Positions 43,108-52,501 are shown, counted from the stretch's first letter. The stretch is 64,000 nt of DNA from Streptomyces sp. NBC_00461 (GCF_036013935.1 NZ_CP107902.1:3629001-3693000); one strand, 5' to 3'. Notes: generated by a model not told the origin, from the sequence alone. Made by a program: numbers and translations.

Positions 43108-43623
43108 ATGCGCAGAGCCCTCGTACACGTACTGGCTTGGACGCTCGCCACGGGCGCGGCGGTCACGCTGTCGTGGTGGGGCGTCCACACGGTCATGGCG
43201 GGCACGGCCTACGACCCGCCGCGCGCCCTGCCGATCACGGCGGCGGACGCGACCACGCAGGAGTCGAAGCCGCTGGCGTCGTCGACGAAGCGGCCCTCCC
43301 CGTCAGCGTCGAGGAGCGCGTCGCACAGACCCCCACCGGCCCCGACCCGCACGCCGTCGACGACACCGACGGCCGGCGCCACCCCGACCCCCACCTCGTC
43401 CGGGCAGGTCAAGGCCTACGACACGGACGGCGGCCGTGCGGTGTTCGACCTGGGCAGGACGGACGCGACGCTGGTGTCGGCGACGCCGGGGGCGGGCTGG
43501 TCGATGCAGGTCTGGAAGACGGAGACATGGATCCGGGTGGAGTTCAGCTCGGGTGCGGACCGGGTGTCGGTGTTCTGCACCTGGCACGACGGGCCGCCGC
43601 ATGTGGAGATCGGGAACTACTGA
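43108..43623 (+). CDS. Small membrane-anchored secreted protein, function unknown
   Basis: A 171-aa protein with one N-terminal membrane segment or signal anchor ('ALVHVLAWTLATGAAVTLSW'). A Ser/Thr/Pro-rich extracellular stalk (~50-105) and a compact C-terminal beta domain follow, including 'GAGWSMQVWKTETWIRVEFS' and a Cys in 'VSVFCTWHDG'. It is divergent from the response regulator (111-bp gap), so it could be a target or accessory of that system. No named family recognised. Confidence 0.7.
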   Translation: MRRALVHVLAWTLATGAAVTLSWWGVHTVMAGTAYDPPRALPITAADATTQESKPLASSTKRPSPSASRSASHRPPPAPTRTPSTTPTAGATPTPTSSGQVKAYDTDGGRAVFDLGRTDATLVSATPGAGWSMQVWKTETWIRVEFSSGADRVSVFCTWHDGPPHVEIGNY

Positions 43624-43643
43624 CGGCCCGGGTCCGACAGGGC

Positions 43644-44513
43644 CTAGCGGAACACCGAGGGCGGCGGCGCCGGGGAGGCGACCGCAGCCGCGTCCGTGAC
43701 GGGCGCCGCTCCGCCGGTGAAGTCGACGAGCGCGCGCCCGTGTTCGACCCGGCCGGGGTGCGGGTCGGAGGCGGCGCCGCGGGTCAGTTCCGCGATCGGC
43801 AGCGGGGCGTCGGAGGCGACGAGGACCGCGTTGCCGAAGCGCTTGCCGCGCAGCACGGTCGGGTCGGCGAGCAGCGCGAGTTCGGGGAAGCGGGCGGCCG
43901 CCGTGGCGATCTGGCCGCGGAGATGCGCGAGCGGCGGCCCGTCGGCGATGTTGGCGGCGTACACGCCACCCGGTTTCAGGGCCCGGCGGACCTCGTCGAG
44001 GAACTCGGCCGAGGTGAGGTGGGCGGGGGTGCGGGCCCCGCTGAACACATCGGCGACGACGAGGTCGGCCCAGCCGTCGAGCACCTTGGCGAGCCCTTCG
44101 CGGGCGTCCACGGAACGCACCCGGATCCGGGCGTTCGGGTCCAACGGCAGCTCCCGGCGGACCAGTTGGACGAGCGCCGCGTCCCGCTCGACGACCTGCT
44201 GGGTGGAGCGGGGGCGGGTGGCGGCGACATAGCGGGCGAGGGTGAGGGCTCCCCCGCCGAGGTGCACGGCGTGCACGGGCTTCCCGGCCGGCGCGACGAG
44301 GTCGATGACGTGCCCGAGCCGGCGCTGGTACTCGAAGGAGAGGTGGGAGGGGTCGTCGAGGTCGACGTGCGACTGCGGCGCCCCGTCGATCAGCAGCGTC
44401 CAGGCCCGCGCCCGCTCCGGGTCGGGCATCAGCTGGGCGAGGCCGCCGTCGACGGCCTCGACGACTGCTTCGGCGCCGCCACCACCGCGCCGTGACTTCC
44501 TGGTCTTTCCCAC
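43644..44513 (-). CDS. Spermidine synthase-like (class I methyltransferase fold) protein
   Basis: A 289-aa Rossmann-fold protein resembling spermidine synthases. 'VHAVHLGGGALTLARYVAAT' is the glycine-rich S-adenosyl-binding loop, 'VVERDAALVQLVRRELPL' follows with the acidic residue after beta2, and 'ADLVVADVFSGARTPAHLTS' is the D-x-F/Y segment. Many such actinobacterial proteins are not true polyamine synthases. I take GTG 44513 (VGKTRKSRRGGGG); an upstream ATG at 44564 adds 17 low-complexity residues. It converges with the small secreted protein gene across about 20 bp. Confidence 0.8.
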   Translation of the reverse strand: MGKTRKSRRGGGGAEAVVEAVDGGLAQLMPDPERARAWTLLIDGAPQSHVDLDDPSHLSFEYQRRLGHVIDLVAPAGKPVHAVHLGGGALTLARYVAATRPRSTQQVVERDAALVQLVRRELPLDPNARIRVRSVDAREGLAKVLDGWADLVVADVFSGARTPAHLTSAEFLDEVRRALKPGGVYAANIADGPPLAHLRGQIATAAARFPELALLADPTVLRGKRFGNAVLVASDAPLPIAELTRGAASDPHPGRVEHGRALVDFTGGAAPVTDAAAVASPAPPPSVFR

Positions 44514-44573
44514 TGCGCCATTATCGGCAGCCCGGGACGGACCCGCCCGCGCAGGGGTCGGCACGGCCCCGGG

Positions 44574-45011
44574 TCAGCGGCAGCTGTCCGCGGCCTTGAT
44601 GATCCGTGCCGCCTCGCCGAGCGCGGCACGCAGGACCGCCGGATCGGTGGCGAGGTCGGCCTCGCCGGGCGGGAGCAGCCAGTCCGAGCCCTCCACGGGC
44701 GGCTCGGGGTTCAGGCGCAGACCGCGGCCGTCGGTCTCCGTACAGGTGCTGCCCGGGACGTCCCAGGCGGCGGCCGTGCCGGGCGGGACCAGGAAGCCCA
44801 GGGTGGTGCAGCCGTCGTCGTGCAGGACGGGACCGACCGCGTCGCCCGTCCCGCGCCGCAGGATGTCGACCGCCTCAAGGCCCTGCCGCGTGGGCACGGT
44901 GACGAGATCGCACGCGCCGCCGGTGAGGGGCGGCTCGCTGCGCTCCGGGGTCGGGGCATGCGCCACCGTCGTCGACGGCGTACGAGGAACGACGCTCTGG
45001 CTGGTCTCCAT
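44574..45011 (-). CDS. Conserved hypothetical protein divergent from HTH-TPR regulator
   Basis: A 145-aa soluble protein with Cys residues in 'GGACDLV', 'DDGCTTLGFL' and 'GSTCTETDGRG', and 'EGSDWLLPPGEADLATDPAVL' near the C-terminus. No family recognised. ATG 45011 is preceded at 5 bp by GGAGG; a GTG 15 bp upstream with AGGAGG is also possible. It is 60 bp upstream of the spermidine-synthase-like gene on the same strand and divergent from the regulator at 45301. Confidence 0.65.
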   Translation of the reverse strand: METSQSVVPRTPSTTVAHAPTPERSEPPLTGGACDLVTVPTRQGLEAVDILRRGTGDAVGPVLHDDGCTTLGFLVPPGTAAAWDVPGSTCTETDGRGLRLNPEPPVEGSDWLLPPGEADLATDPAVLRAALGEAARIIKAADSCR

Positions 45012-45300
45012 CGCGGCCTCCACTACGGAACCCCTCCTTGAACGAAGCGGGTCGGGAGTTCGGGCGGCTCCCGGTCCACCGGGTTCAACGCGTCGCCGCG
45101 TCAACGGCTACGGCGGAAGTCAGCCACAAAGGATGGCAGTTCATGGCAGATCCCGTATGAGATATCCGGTTTGTAGCCAAACCCTGCGTGGCGGGTCGTG
45201 CACAGCCGGTACGTTCTTGCTCCGCCGGAAGCAGGGCGCTACACGGACAACTCACCCCGAATCCGGCATGGTTCGACGGTTCGCACGAGAGGACCCGGCC

Positions 45301-46749
45301 ATGACGTCGTCCAAGCCGACCTCGTCTCAGCCCACGCCCACACGGCCACCGCGGCCGAACCTCGTCTTCCGGCAGTTGCGCGGACAGCGCTCGCCGGCCG
45401 AGTTCGCCGCGGCGGTCCGACGGGCCGCGCGCGAGATCGGGGAGCGGGTCAGCTGCGACGCGCGCTACGTCGGCCGGGTCGAGGCGGGCGAGATCCGCTG
45501 CCCCAACTACGCATACGAACGGGTGTTCCTGCATATGTTCCCCGGCCGCACGCTCACCGACCTGGGCTTCGCGTCCCGCGCGTCCGTACGCGGACGCCGG
45601 GCGCACGCCTCCGGTGAGACGCAGGGGGCGTACGAGCCGTATGAGACGCAGAACCGGCAGGAACCTCAGGACCCGTACGACCCGCATGAGCATCACGAGA
45701 GCCATGCGTTTCACGAGAACCACGAGGAGAGCGACGTGCTGCGTCGCGCATTCATGACCGGCGGGGGCGCCACGGTGGCCGCCGCCTCACTGAGCCCGAT
45801 CGGGCTCGCCTTCGACGCCGCGGCAGCGGGGCGTCCCCTCCGCCGCCCCGGTACGAACGACGCGTACGCGCTCGAAGAGGCCGTTCGCAGAATCCGGCTG
45901 CTCGACGACCGGCACGGCGCGGACGGGCTCTACCGGCGCGCGTCGGAGCCGTTGCGCGCCGCGTACGCGCTGCTGGACGCGGGCGCGACCCGTCAGGCGA
46001 CCGCCGAGCGTCTCCACTCCGGCGCCGGTGAACTCGCCATCTCCGTGGGCTGGCTGGCCCACGACTCGGGACGCTTCGACGACGCGCGCTCGCACTACGC
46101 GGAGGCGCTCGCGACCGCCCGGATGACCGGCGACGACGCCCTGGAGGCGCATGCCTTCTGCAACACGGCGTTCCTCGCGCGCGACGCCGGGCGCCCGCGC
46201 GAGGCGGTCCGAGCCGCGCAGGCCGCGCAACGCGTCGCGCACCCCCTCGGATCTCCCCGTCTGATGTCGCTGCTCGCGCTGCGCGAGGCGGGCGGCTGGG
46301 CGGGGCTCGCCGACCGCACCGGCTGCGCACAGGCCCTCGTCCGCGCCCAGACCTTCTATGAGCGGGGCCCCACGGAGGCGGATCCCGAGTGGATGAGCTT
46401 CTACGGAGAGGCCGAACTGGAGGGCCTGGAGGCGCAGTGCTGGTCGACGCTGGGCGACTGGCCGCGCGCCGCCCGCCACGCGCGCCGTGCGGCGCAGCTC
46501 CAGAACCCGCACTTCACCCGCAACATCGCCCTGTACACGGCCGAACTGGCCGACGACCTGGCGAGAGGCGGCCGCCCCGACGAGGCGGCGGCGGCCGGGA
46601 TGCGGGTGCTGGATCTGCTGGACCAGGTCCAGTCGTCACGGATCCAGACCATGCTGGCGGGGACGGCACGCGTACTGCTGCCGCACCGGCGCGCGTCCGG
46701 GGTGTCGGGGTTCCTGGAGCGGCACGCCTCCGTGCCGCGCACGGCGTGA
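45301..46749 (+). CDS. HTH-TPR regulatory protein (NsdA-like)
   Basis: A 482-aa protein. The N-terminal XRE-like DNA-binding region (~20-75) contains 'RQLRGQRSPAEFAAAVRRAA' and 'CDARYVGRVEAGEIRCPNYA'. A polar Glu/His/Tyr-rich linker (~100-145; repeats of 'YE', 'HE' pairs) follows, then a twin-arginine-free hydrophobic patch 'GGGATVAAASLSPIGLAF'. TPR-like helical repeats occupy ~190-470. The architecture matches NsdA/sporulation-associated regulators of Streptomyces, which repress differentiation; assignment is by architecture only. ATG 45301 has GAGAGGA upstream. Confidence 0.75.
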   Translation: MTSSKPTSSQPTPTRPPRPNLVFRQLRGQRSPAEFAAAVRRAAREIGERVSCDARYVGRVEAGEIRCPNYAYERVFLHMFPGRTLTDLGFASRASVRGRRAHASGETQGAYEPYETQNRQEPQDPYDPHEHHESHAFHENHEESDVLRRAFMTGGGATVAAASLSPIGLAFDAAAAGRPLRRPGTNDAYALEEAVRRIRLLDDRHGADGLYRRASEPLRAAYALLDAGATRQATAERLHSGAGELAISVGWLAHDSGRFDDARSHYAEALATARMTGDDALEAHAFCNTAFLARDAGRPREAVRAAQAAQRVAHPLGSPRLMSLLALREAGGWAGLADRTGCAQALVRAQTFYERGPTEADPEWMSFYGEAELEGLEAQCWSTLGDWPRAARHARRAAQLQNPHFTRNIALYTAELADDLARGGRPDEAAAAGMRVLDLLDQVQSSRIQTMLAGTARVLLPHRRASGVSGFLERHASVPRTA

Positions 46750-46768
46750 GCGGTCCGCGGCGGCGGGG

Positions 46769-47365
46769 TCAGCCCGCGAGGTGCCCCAGGTCGTTCCAGC
46801 TCTCGACGGCCGGCTCGCCGTAGGCCCATCCGAGCACCGACAGGGACGTCGGGTTGAGCCGGATCCGGGCCGCGAAGTCCAGCGGCAGACCCAGCCACCG
46901 TGCCCCGATGGACCGCAGGATGTGCCCGTGCGCGAACACGAGCACGTCGCGCTCCGCCTCGCGCGCCCACGCCACCACATCGTCGGCCCGGGCGCTCACC
47001 TCGGCGAGGGACTCGCCCTGAGGGACACCGTCCCGCCAGATCAGCCAGCCGGGCCTGACGGCCTGGATGTCCTCGGGCGTCATGCCCTCGTACGCCCCGT
47101 AGTCCCACTCCATCAGCGTGTCCCAGGCGGCGGCCCGCTCCCCGAACCCGGCCAGTTCGCACGTCTCACGCGCGCGTGCCAGCGGGCTGGTGCGCACCTC
47201 GACGTCCGGGAGCCCCTCGAAGGGCGCCCGGTGCAGCCGCTCGCCGAGCAGCTTGGCGCCGCGCCGGCCCTCCTCCAGCAACGGCACGTCGGTCCTGCCG
47301 GTGTGCTTTCCGGACAGCGACCACTCGGTCTGTCCGTGCCGGGCCAGCAGGATGCGCGGTGCCAT
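46769..47365 (-). CDS. Histidine phosphatase (phosphoglycerate mutase-like)
   Basis: A 198-aa RHG-family phosphatase. '[20 protein letters not shown]' has the catalytic His, '[17 protein letters not shown]' the second Arg, '[13 protein letters not shown]' the Glu proton donor and '[19 protein letters not shown]' the second His. It acts on small phosphomonoesters; the group includes acid phosphatases and cobalamin enzymes, and no cobalamin genes are near. Start ATG 47365 ([11 protein letters not shown]). Divergent from the PAP2 gene. Confidence 0.9.
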   Translation of the reverse strand: MAPRILLARHGQTEWSLSGKHTGRTDVPLLEEGRRGAKLLGERLHRAPFEGLPDVEVRTSPLARARETCELAGFGERAAAWDTLMEWDYGAYEGMTPEDIQAVRPGWLIWRDGVPQGESLAEVSARADDVVAWAREAERDVLVFAHGHILRSIGARWLGLPLDFAARIRLNPTSLSVLGWAYGEPAVESWNDLGHLAG

Positions 47366-47558
47366 GGGAGAAGGAACCTTTCCGGAAGAGTTCGCAGGCG
47401 GAACCCTTCCATCATCGCGCACCCCGCGCGGGGGCAACCCGGCGGGCGATCTCAGCGTCTTTGAGAGCCGGGGCGCCCGAAACGGGCGCGCACGTACGCC
47501 GTAAAGTGACACGACCGGGCCTCCGGGCACCGCGCGAGAACGAAGGGGGAGCGATCGG

Positions 47559-48506
47559 ATGCCGAAGACCGAGACGGCACCGGGCATCGAGGCAGCAACC
47601 CCGCGGACCCGCCTGCGCTGGTGGACCGAGTTGCCACTGATACTCCTGGTGTACGCCTGCTACTCGGCCGGCCGGCTCCTCGCCCGCGGCGACACCGACG
47701 GCGCCGTCGACCACGGCCTGTCGATCCTGCGGATCGAGAAGGTCCTGCACATCAACGCCGAGCATCCGCTCAACCGGCTCTTCACGCACGAGGCGTGGCT
47801 CGGCGTCCCGGCCGACTTCTGGTACGCGTCACTGCACTACCTGGTCACGCCCGCCATCCTCATCTGGATGTTCCGGTCCCGCGCCGTGCACTACCGCGCC
47901 GCCCGCACCTGGCTGATGACGTCCACCTTCATCGGCCTGATCGGCTTCACCCTGCTGCCGACCTGCCCACCGCGCCTGCTCTCGGCGGGCCACGGATTCG
48001 TCGACACGATGGCCCAGTACAGCTCGTACGGCTGGTGGGGCGGCGAGGCCAGCGCCCCGCGCGGCCTCGGGGGCATGACGAACCAGTACGCGGCCATGCC
48101 GAGCCTGCACGTGGGCTGGGCGCTGTGGTGCGGGGTCATGCTGTGGCGGTACGGCAGGACGCCCGCGACGAAGGTCGCCGCCGTCGCCTACCCGCTGCTG
48201 ACCACGATCGTGGTCATGGGCACCGCGAACCACTACTTCCTCGACGCGGTCGCGGGTGCGGCCGTGATGGGGGTCGGGCTGGTCCTGACGCCGTACGTGA
48301 TACGCGGCGCGGACCGGGTCCGGGCGCGGATCTCGTTCGTCTCAGGGCGCTCCCAGGCCGCAGGTTCCTCCATTGTCAGTGCCGGATGCCAGACTTCCGC
48401 GGGTGAGCGAATTCCACGGCAGCGCGACTCCCGGACCGGATCCGGAGCCGAACCGGGTGCCTCTCCCACGGACGCGGGGGAAGGCGCTCCGGCAGCGGCT
48501 CGCTGA
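47559..48506 (+). CDS. PAP2-superfamily membrane phosphatase (inositolphosphotransferase-like)
   Basis: A 315-aa membrane protein with about six transmembrane segments. The lipid phosphatase motifs are '[13 protein letters not shown]' (His of C2) and '[18 protein letters not shown]' (C3 His and Asp). The family resembles Aur1/Ipt1-type phosphatidylinositol transferases. The last ~60 residues are polar and low complexity, and the terminal 104 nt overlap the next gene in another frame, so the true 3' border or the next start may need correction. Start ATG 47559 follows GGGGGAG. Confidence 0.85.
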   Translation: MPKTETAPGIEAATPRTRLRWWTELPLILLVYACYSAGRLLARGDTDGAVDHGLSILRIEKVLHINAEHPLNRLFTHEAWLGVPADFWYASLHYLVTPAILIWMFRSRAVHYRAARTWLMTSTFIGLIGFTLLPTCPPRLLSAGHGFVDTMAQYSSYGWWGGEASAPRGLGGMTNQYAAMPSLHVGWALWCGVMLWRYGRTPATKVAAVAYPLLTTIVVMGTANHYFLDAVAGAAVMGVGLVLTPYVIRGADRVRARISFVSGRSQAAGSSIVSAGCQTSAGERIPRQRDSRTGSGAEPGASPTDAGEGAPAAAR

Positions 48507-49587
48507 GCTGCGCGGGCCCGACGTACCACCCAAGGCGCTGGACGCGCGCGCCCTCGCGGCGCTCGCCGCCAACCCGGGCTGCCAAAGGCGCGCGATCCTG
48601 GACGGCGCCGGGGTGAACAAGGCCGTGCTGGCGAGCGCGTTGGGCTCCCCGTCTGCCTTCGGGCAGTCGCAGTTCGCGTTCACGCGGGGCAACGCGTTCG
48701 AGGCGAAGGTCAAGGGGGACGGCGGCGCGGAACTGCTCAGGCTGGTGCACGAGAAGCTGGACCGGCACGCCGAGCCGCCCGCCGAGGCGCAGGTGCCCGA
48801 CCTCTTGGCCACCGGCCCCGAGGGCCGCGCGGCCCGTACGGCACTGGCGCTGCGCGAGGCCACCGCGGCCCCCGGCACCTGGACCCTGCTCGACCATCCG
48901 ATGCTCGCGCTCGACGTCGCCGGCTCCCCCGCGTTCCTGGAGCCGGACGCCGTGGTCGTGCACCCCGACGGCAGCTGGACGGTCGTCGAGATCAAGTCCT
49001 TCCCGATGCTGGACGGTGCCGCGGACCCGGCGAAGGTGGGCGCGGCCGCACGACAGGCCGCGGTGTACGTGCTGGCCCTTGAGGAGGTCGCCGCCCGCCT
49101 CGACCCGGCCCCCCGGGTGCGCCACCGGATCCTGCTCGTCTGCCCCAAGGACTTCTCCAACGTGCCCACCGCCTCGGCCGTCGACGTGCGCAAGCAGCGC
49201 GCGGTCACCGGCCGCCAGCTGGCCCGCCTCACCCGCATCGAGGACATCGCCGACACGCTCCCCGAGGGCACCTGTTTCTCTCCGGAGCTGCCCGCCGCCG
49301 AGCTGACGTCCGCCGTGGAGTCGGTCCCGGCGACGTACGCGCCCGAGTGCCTGTCCGCCTGCGAGCTGGCCTTCCACTGCCGTGACCGCTCCCGCGCGGC
49401 CGGCGCGGTGACCACCCTGGGCCGCTCGGTCCGCGCCGAACTCGGCGGCCTGTCGACGGTCGAGGACGTCCTCGCCGCGGCCCGCGGCGAGAGCGGCGAC
49501 CCCGAGGACCCGGCGGTGGCGGCGCTGCGCCGAGCGGCGCGACTCCGTGCGCAGGCCCTCGGCCAGGAGGTCACCCCATGTCGCTGA
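48403..49587 (+). CDS. RecB/Cas4/AddB-like PD-(D/E)xK nuclease with four candidate Fe-S cysteines
   Basis: A 394-aa protein. The nuclease core reads 'TRGNAFEAKV' (Glu100), 'LEPDAVVV' (Asp182), 'WTVVEIKSFPM' (Glu196-x-Lys198) and 'RQAAVYVLALEEV' (Gln218-x3-Tyr222). This is the complete motif series of RecB-type nucleases including QxxxY. Cys60 lies before the core, and Cys316-x3-Cys320-x5-Cys326 follows it, the layout of the Fe-S pinning cysteines in Cas4, AddB and Dna2. Start is unsure: GTG 48403, GTG 48457 or TTG 48373. It overlaps the next gene by 10 nt. Role is inferred: DNA-end processing together with the downstream helicase. Confidence 0.8.
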   Translation: MSEFHGSATPGPDPEPNRVPLPRTRGKALRQRLAELRGPDVPPKALDARALAALAANPGCQRRAILDGAGVNKAVLASALGSPSAFGQSQFAFTRGNAFEAKVKGDGGAELLRLVHEKLDRHAEPPAEAQVPDLLATGPEGRAARTALALREATAAPGTWTLLDHPMLALDVAGSPAFLEPDAVVVHPDGSWTVVEIKSFPMLDGAADPAKVGAAARQAAVYVLALEEVAARLDPAPRVRHRILLVCPKDFSNVPTASAVDVRKQRAVTGRQLARLTRIEDIADTLPEGTCFSPELPAAELTSAVESVPATYAPECLSACELAFHCRDRSRAAGAVTTLGRSVRAELGGLSTVEDVLAAARGESGDPEDPAVAALRRAARLRAQALGQEVTPCR

Positions 49588-51167
49588 TCTCCACCCTCGG
49601 CCGGCTGGAGGCCGTGCGCACCGGCCACGCCCAGCCCGCCGCCACCGTCCGGCACCGGCATCTGTCGGAGCGGCCCCTGGTCTTCGTGCCGCTCACCACC
49701 GCGGGCGAGGCCGGTGCCCCGCTCGGCGCGCTGGTGGGCACCGACCGGGACGCCCCGCGTCTGCTGGCCGTGTCCCAGCCGCGCGACCGCGACCTCAGGT
49801 TCGCGTTCCTGGCGGAGCTGGCCGACATCGTCCTGCCGTATCTCGACGCGTACACGGACGCCGTGGAGGCCGCCGAGCGCAACGAGACCGACCCGGAGAC
49901 CGGCAAGCGGGTCAAGGTCGAGGTCGAACTGTGCGCGGACGCCCCGCAGTTGATCGTCCCGAGCCGCGCGGGCGTCGACTTCGTACGATTGCTCGGCCGC
50001 TCCATGCGCTTCAGGCGTACGGCGGAACAGGACCCGGAGACCCCGTATCCCGCGCCCCCGCGCGTGCCCCTGCTGGGCCGCTGGCTGACGCACTTCGGGG
50101 AGCGCGCCCGCGTCCCGGGCTCCTCCCTCCTGCTGGCGATGACGGACGTCCTGGCCCGGCACTGGGCGACCGGCCAGTCCACGCTGGAGGACCAGCACCT
50201 GGGCGCACTGCTCGCCTGGATCGCCCCGCCGGAGGGATCGACGGGTGCCGACGCGGCGCTCGCCGCCGAACTCGCCCGCGACGCCCGGGGCCAGCTGCTC
50301 TGCCCGCCCGCCGGACCGGCCACCGACCCGGCGTTCGACAACAAGCTGCTCGCCCCCGCGATCGAGCGCCACGACCGTGCGCGTACCGCCCTCGCCGCCG
50401 CCGAGGACGGTCTGGAGGCGGACGACCGGCTCGGTGAACTCACCAACGCCGAGCGGGACATCCGCGCCCTGGTGCTCAGCCGCACCCTGCCGACCTGGGA
50501 GAAGGTCTGGCAGGGCCTCGACCTTCTGCGGGCGCTGCCGGACGGGGCGCATGTCGAGGAGCGGTGGACGCGCGACCGCTGGTCCTTCACCGGCCACCGC
50601 GACCGGATCGTCGCGGGCGAGCCCCCGCAGCCGCGCCGCGACGACGCGGTCACCGCGGCGGGCAAGCTGGCCGCCCGCGAGCGCGAGCAGGCGCGGCTGG
50701 AGGCCCAGGAGGCCCTCGACGACCCGTTGGTGATGGCGGGGCGGCGGCTGTCCGGGGAGGCGTTCGCCGGGGAGGTGACGGACGTCGTGATGGCGTACAG
50801 CGAGGGCAAGCGGCCCAGTCCGCGCCCGCTGGTCACCGTACGGACCGAGGACCTTCCGCACCTGGGCGAGCGGGCCAGGGTGTACCGCTCGCTGGGCGGC
50901 AAGCCGCAGTCGGCGGAGTTCGTCGGGCGGGAGGGGGACGATCTGCTCGTCCTGCGCATCGTCGACAAGATGGGCCGCGGCAAGGTGCCCGAGTCCGGCT
51001 CGGTGCCCGAGAAGGGCGACCTGCTCTGCTTCACGACCTTCGAGCACGAGCAGCGCGGCGGGCCGAAACTGCCCGACGCGGAGGAGACACCGTGGACCCA
51101 CGGCGGGCCGCCGGGCGAAGCCGTTCACGAGACCGCCGATCCCCCGACCGCCGAGGACGTCCTGTGA
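49578..51167 (+). CDS. Large conserved protein of unknown function between nuclease and helicase genes
   Basis: A 529-aa soluble protein, mostly helical, beginning 'MSLISTLGRLEAVRTGHAQP' and containing 'RFAFLAELADIVLPYLDAYT' and a Glu/Ala/Arg-rich helical stretch at ~370-395. A beta-rich C-terminal part has 'VYRSLGGKPQSAEFVGREGD'. No nuclease, ATPase or DNA-binding motif was recognised. Strong coupling (AGGAGG 7 bp before ATG 49578, 10-nt overlap upstream, GTGA overlap downstream) means it works in equal amounts with the Cas4-like nuclease and the SF1 helicase, perhaps as a scaffold or DNA-binding subunit (inference). Confidence 0.75.
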   Translation: MSLISTLGRLEAVRTGHAQPAATVRHRHLSERPLVFVPLTTAGEAGAPLGALVGTDRDAPRLLAVSQPRDRDLRFAFLAELADIVLPYLDAYTDAVEAAERNETDPETGKRVKVEVELCADAPQLIVPSRAGVDFVRLLGRSMRFRRTAEQDPETPYPAPPRVPLLGRWLTHFGERARVPGSSLLLAMTDVLARHWATGQSTLEDQHLGALLAWIAPPEGSTGADAALAAELARDARGQLLCPPAGPATDPAFDNKLLAPAIERHDRARTALAAAEDGLEADDRLGELTNAERDIRALVLSRTLPTWEKVWQGLDLLRALPDGAHVEERWTRDRWSFTGHRDRIVAGEPPQPRRDDAVTAAGKLAAREREQARLEAQEALDDPLVMAGRRLSGEAFAGEVTDVVMAYSEGKRPSPRPLVTVRTEDLPHLGERARVYRSLGGKPQSAEFVGREGDDLLVLRIVDKMGRGKVPESGSVPEKGDLLCFTTFEHEQRGGPKLPDAEETPWTHGGPPGEAVHETADPPTAEDVL

Positions 51168-52501
51168 CCGCCGCCTTCGATCCCGGTGCCCTGGCCGGCG
51201 AGGCCACCGACGCCATCCTCCGCGACACCCTGCACGGCACCCATCGCGGCGTGGTCGTGGACTCGCCGCCCGGCGCCGGCAAGTCCACGCTCGTCGTCCG
51301 CGCGGCCCTCGAACTGGCCGACGCGGGCCGCCCGTTGATGATCGTGGCCCAGACGAACGCACAGGTCGACGACCTCGTGCTGAGGCTCGCGGAGAAGAGC
51401 CCGCAGCTCCCCGTGGGCCGCCTGCACAGCAGCGAGGCCGACCCGTACGACAAGGCGCTCGACGACCTGCCGAACGTACGCAAGTCGGCGAAGGCGGCAG
51501 AGCTGAGCCGCCTCTCGGTCGTCGTCTCCACGTCCGCGAAGTGGGCGCATGTGAAGGTCGACGAGCCGTGGCGGCACGCGATCGTCGACGAGGCGTACCA
51601 GATGCGCTCGGACTCGCTGCTCGCCGTGGCGGGGCTGTTCGAGCGGGCACTGTTCGTCGGTGACCCGGGCCAGCTCGACCCCTTCTCCATCGTGGGCAGC
51701 GAGCAGTGGGCGGGCCTGTCGTACGACCCCTCCGCCTCCGCCGTGACCACCCTTCTGGCCCACAACCCCGAGCTGCCGCAGCACCGCCTCCCGGTGTCCT
51801 GGCGCCTCCCGGCCTCCGCCGCGCCCCTGGTCTCGGACGCCTTCTACCCGTACACCCCCTTCCGCAGCGGCACGGACCACGGCGACCGCCGCCTCTCCTT
51901 CGCCGTCCCGTCCGACGGCTCCGGTCCCGACCGGGTGATCGACGAGGCCGCGGAGTCCGGCTGGGGCCTGCTGGAACTGCCCGCACGGCACACCCCGCGG
52001 ACGGACCCGGAGGCGGTGCGGGCGGTGGCCCTGGTCGTACGACGGCTGCTGGACCGGGGCGGCGCGGCTACGTCGGAGCGCGCACCCGAGGAGCCCCTGC
52101 CGCTCACCCCCGACCGGATCGCCGTCGGCACGGCCCACCGCGACCAGGCGGCGGCCGTCCGCGCGGCACTCGCGGAGCTGGGCGTCACGGACGTCACCGT
52201 CGACACCGCGAACCGCCTCCAGGGCCGCGAGTACGACGTGACGGTCGTCCTGCACCCTCTCTCCGGCCGCCCCGACGCCACCGCCTTCCACCTGGAGACG
52301 GGCCGCCTCTGCGTCCTCGCCTCCCGCCACCGCCACGCGTGCATCGTGGTCTGCCGGGCGGGCGTGAGCGAGCTGCTGGACGACTACCCGTCGACGGAGC
52401 CCGTCCAGCTGGGAACGCTCGTGAAGTTCCCTGACGGATGGGAGGCGAACCACGCGGTGCTGGCGCGGCTCGGGGAACATCGCGTGGTGTGGACGCCTTG
52501 A
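51164..52501 (+). CDS. SF1 helicase/ATPase of UPF1/Dna2 type
   Basis: A 445-aa helicase. Motifs in order: I 'DSPPGAGKST' (33-42), Ia 'AQTNAQVDDLVLRL' (62-75), II 'VDEAYQM' (141-147), III 'FVGDPGQLDP' (164-173), IV 'RLPVSWRLP' (208-216), V 'VDTANRLQGREYD' (346-358), VI 'CVLASRHRHACIVV' (383-396). DEAYQ and QGREYD place it near UPF1/Dna2 rather than UvrD/RecB. It is short, with little room for extra domains; the motif VI arginines are R388/R390 rather than the usual LTRA. GTG 51164 overlaps the upstream stop. With the Cas4-like nuclease it resembles a Dna2 split into subunits. Confidence 0.88.
   Translation: MTAAFDPGALAGEATDAILRDTLHGTHRGVVVDSPPGAGKSTLVVRAALELADAGRPLMIVAQTNAQVDDLVLRLAEKSPQLPVGRLHSSEADPYDKALDDLPNVRKSAKAAELSRLSVVVSTSAKWAHVKVDEPWRHAIVDEAYQMRSDSLLAVAGLFERALFVGDPGQLDPFSIVGSEQWAGLSYDPSASAVTTLLAHNPELPQHRLPVSWRLPASAAPLVSDAFYPYTPFRSGTDHGDRRLSFAVPSDGSGPDRVIDEAAESGWGLLELPARHTPRTDPEAVRAVALVVRRLLDRGGAATSERAPEEPLPLTPDRIAVGTAHRDQAAAVRAALAELGVTDVTVDTANRLQGREYDVTVVLHPLSGRPDATAFHLETGRLCVLASRHRHACIVVCRAGVSELLDDYPSTEPVQLGTLVKFPDGWEANHAVLARLGEHRVVWTP

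Noticed and set aside
48403..49587. CRISPR-associated Cas4
   Set aside because: No CRISPR array or adaptation genes; operon partner is an SF1 helicase, so a repair-type nuclease is more likely.
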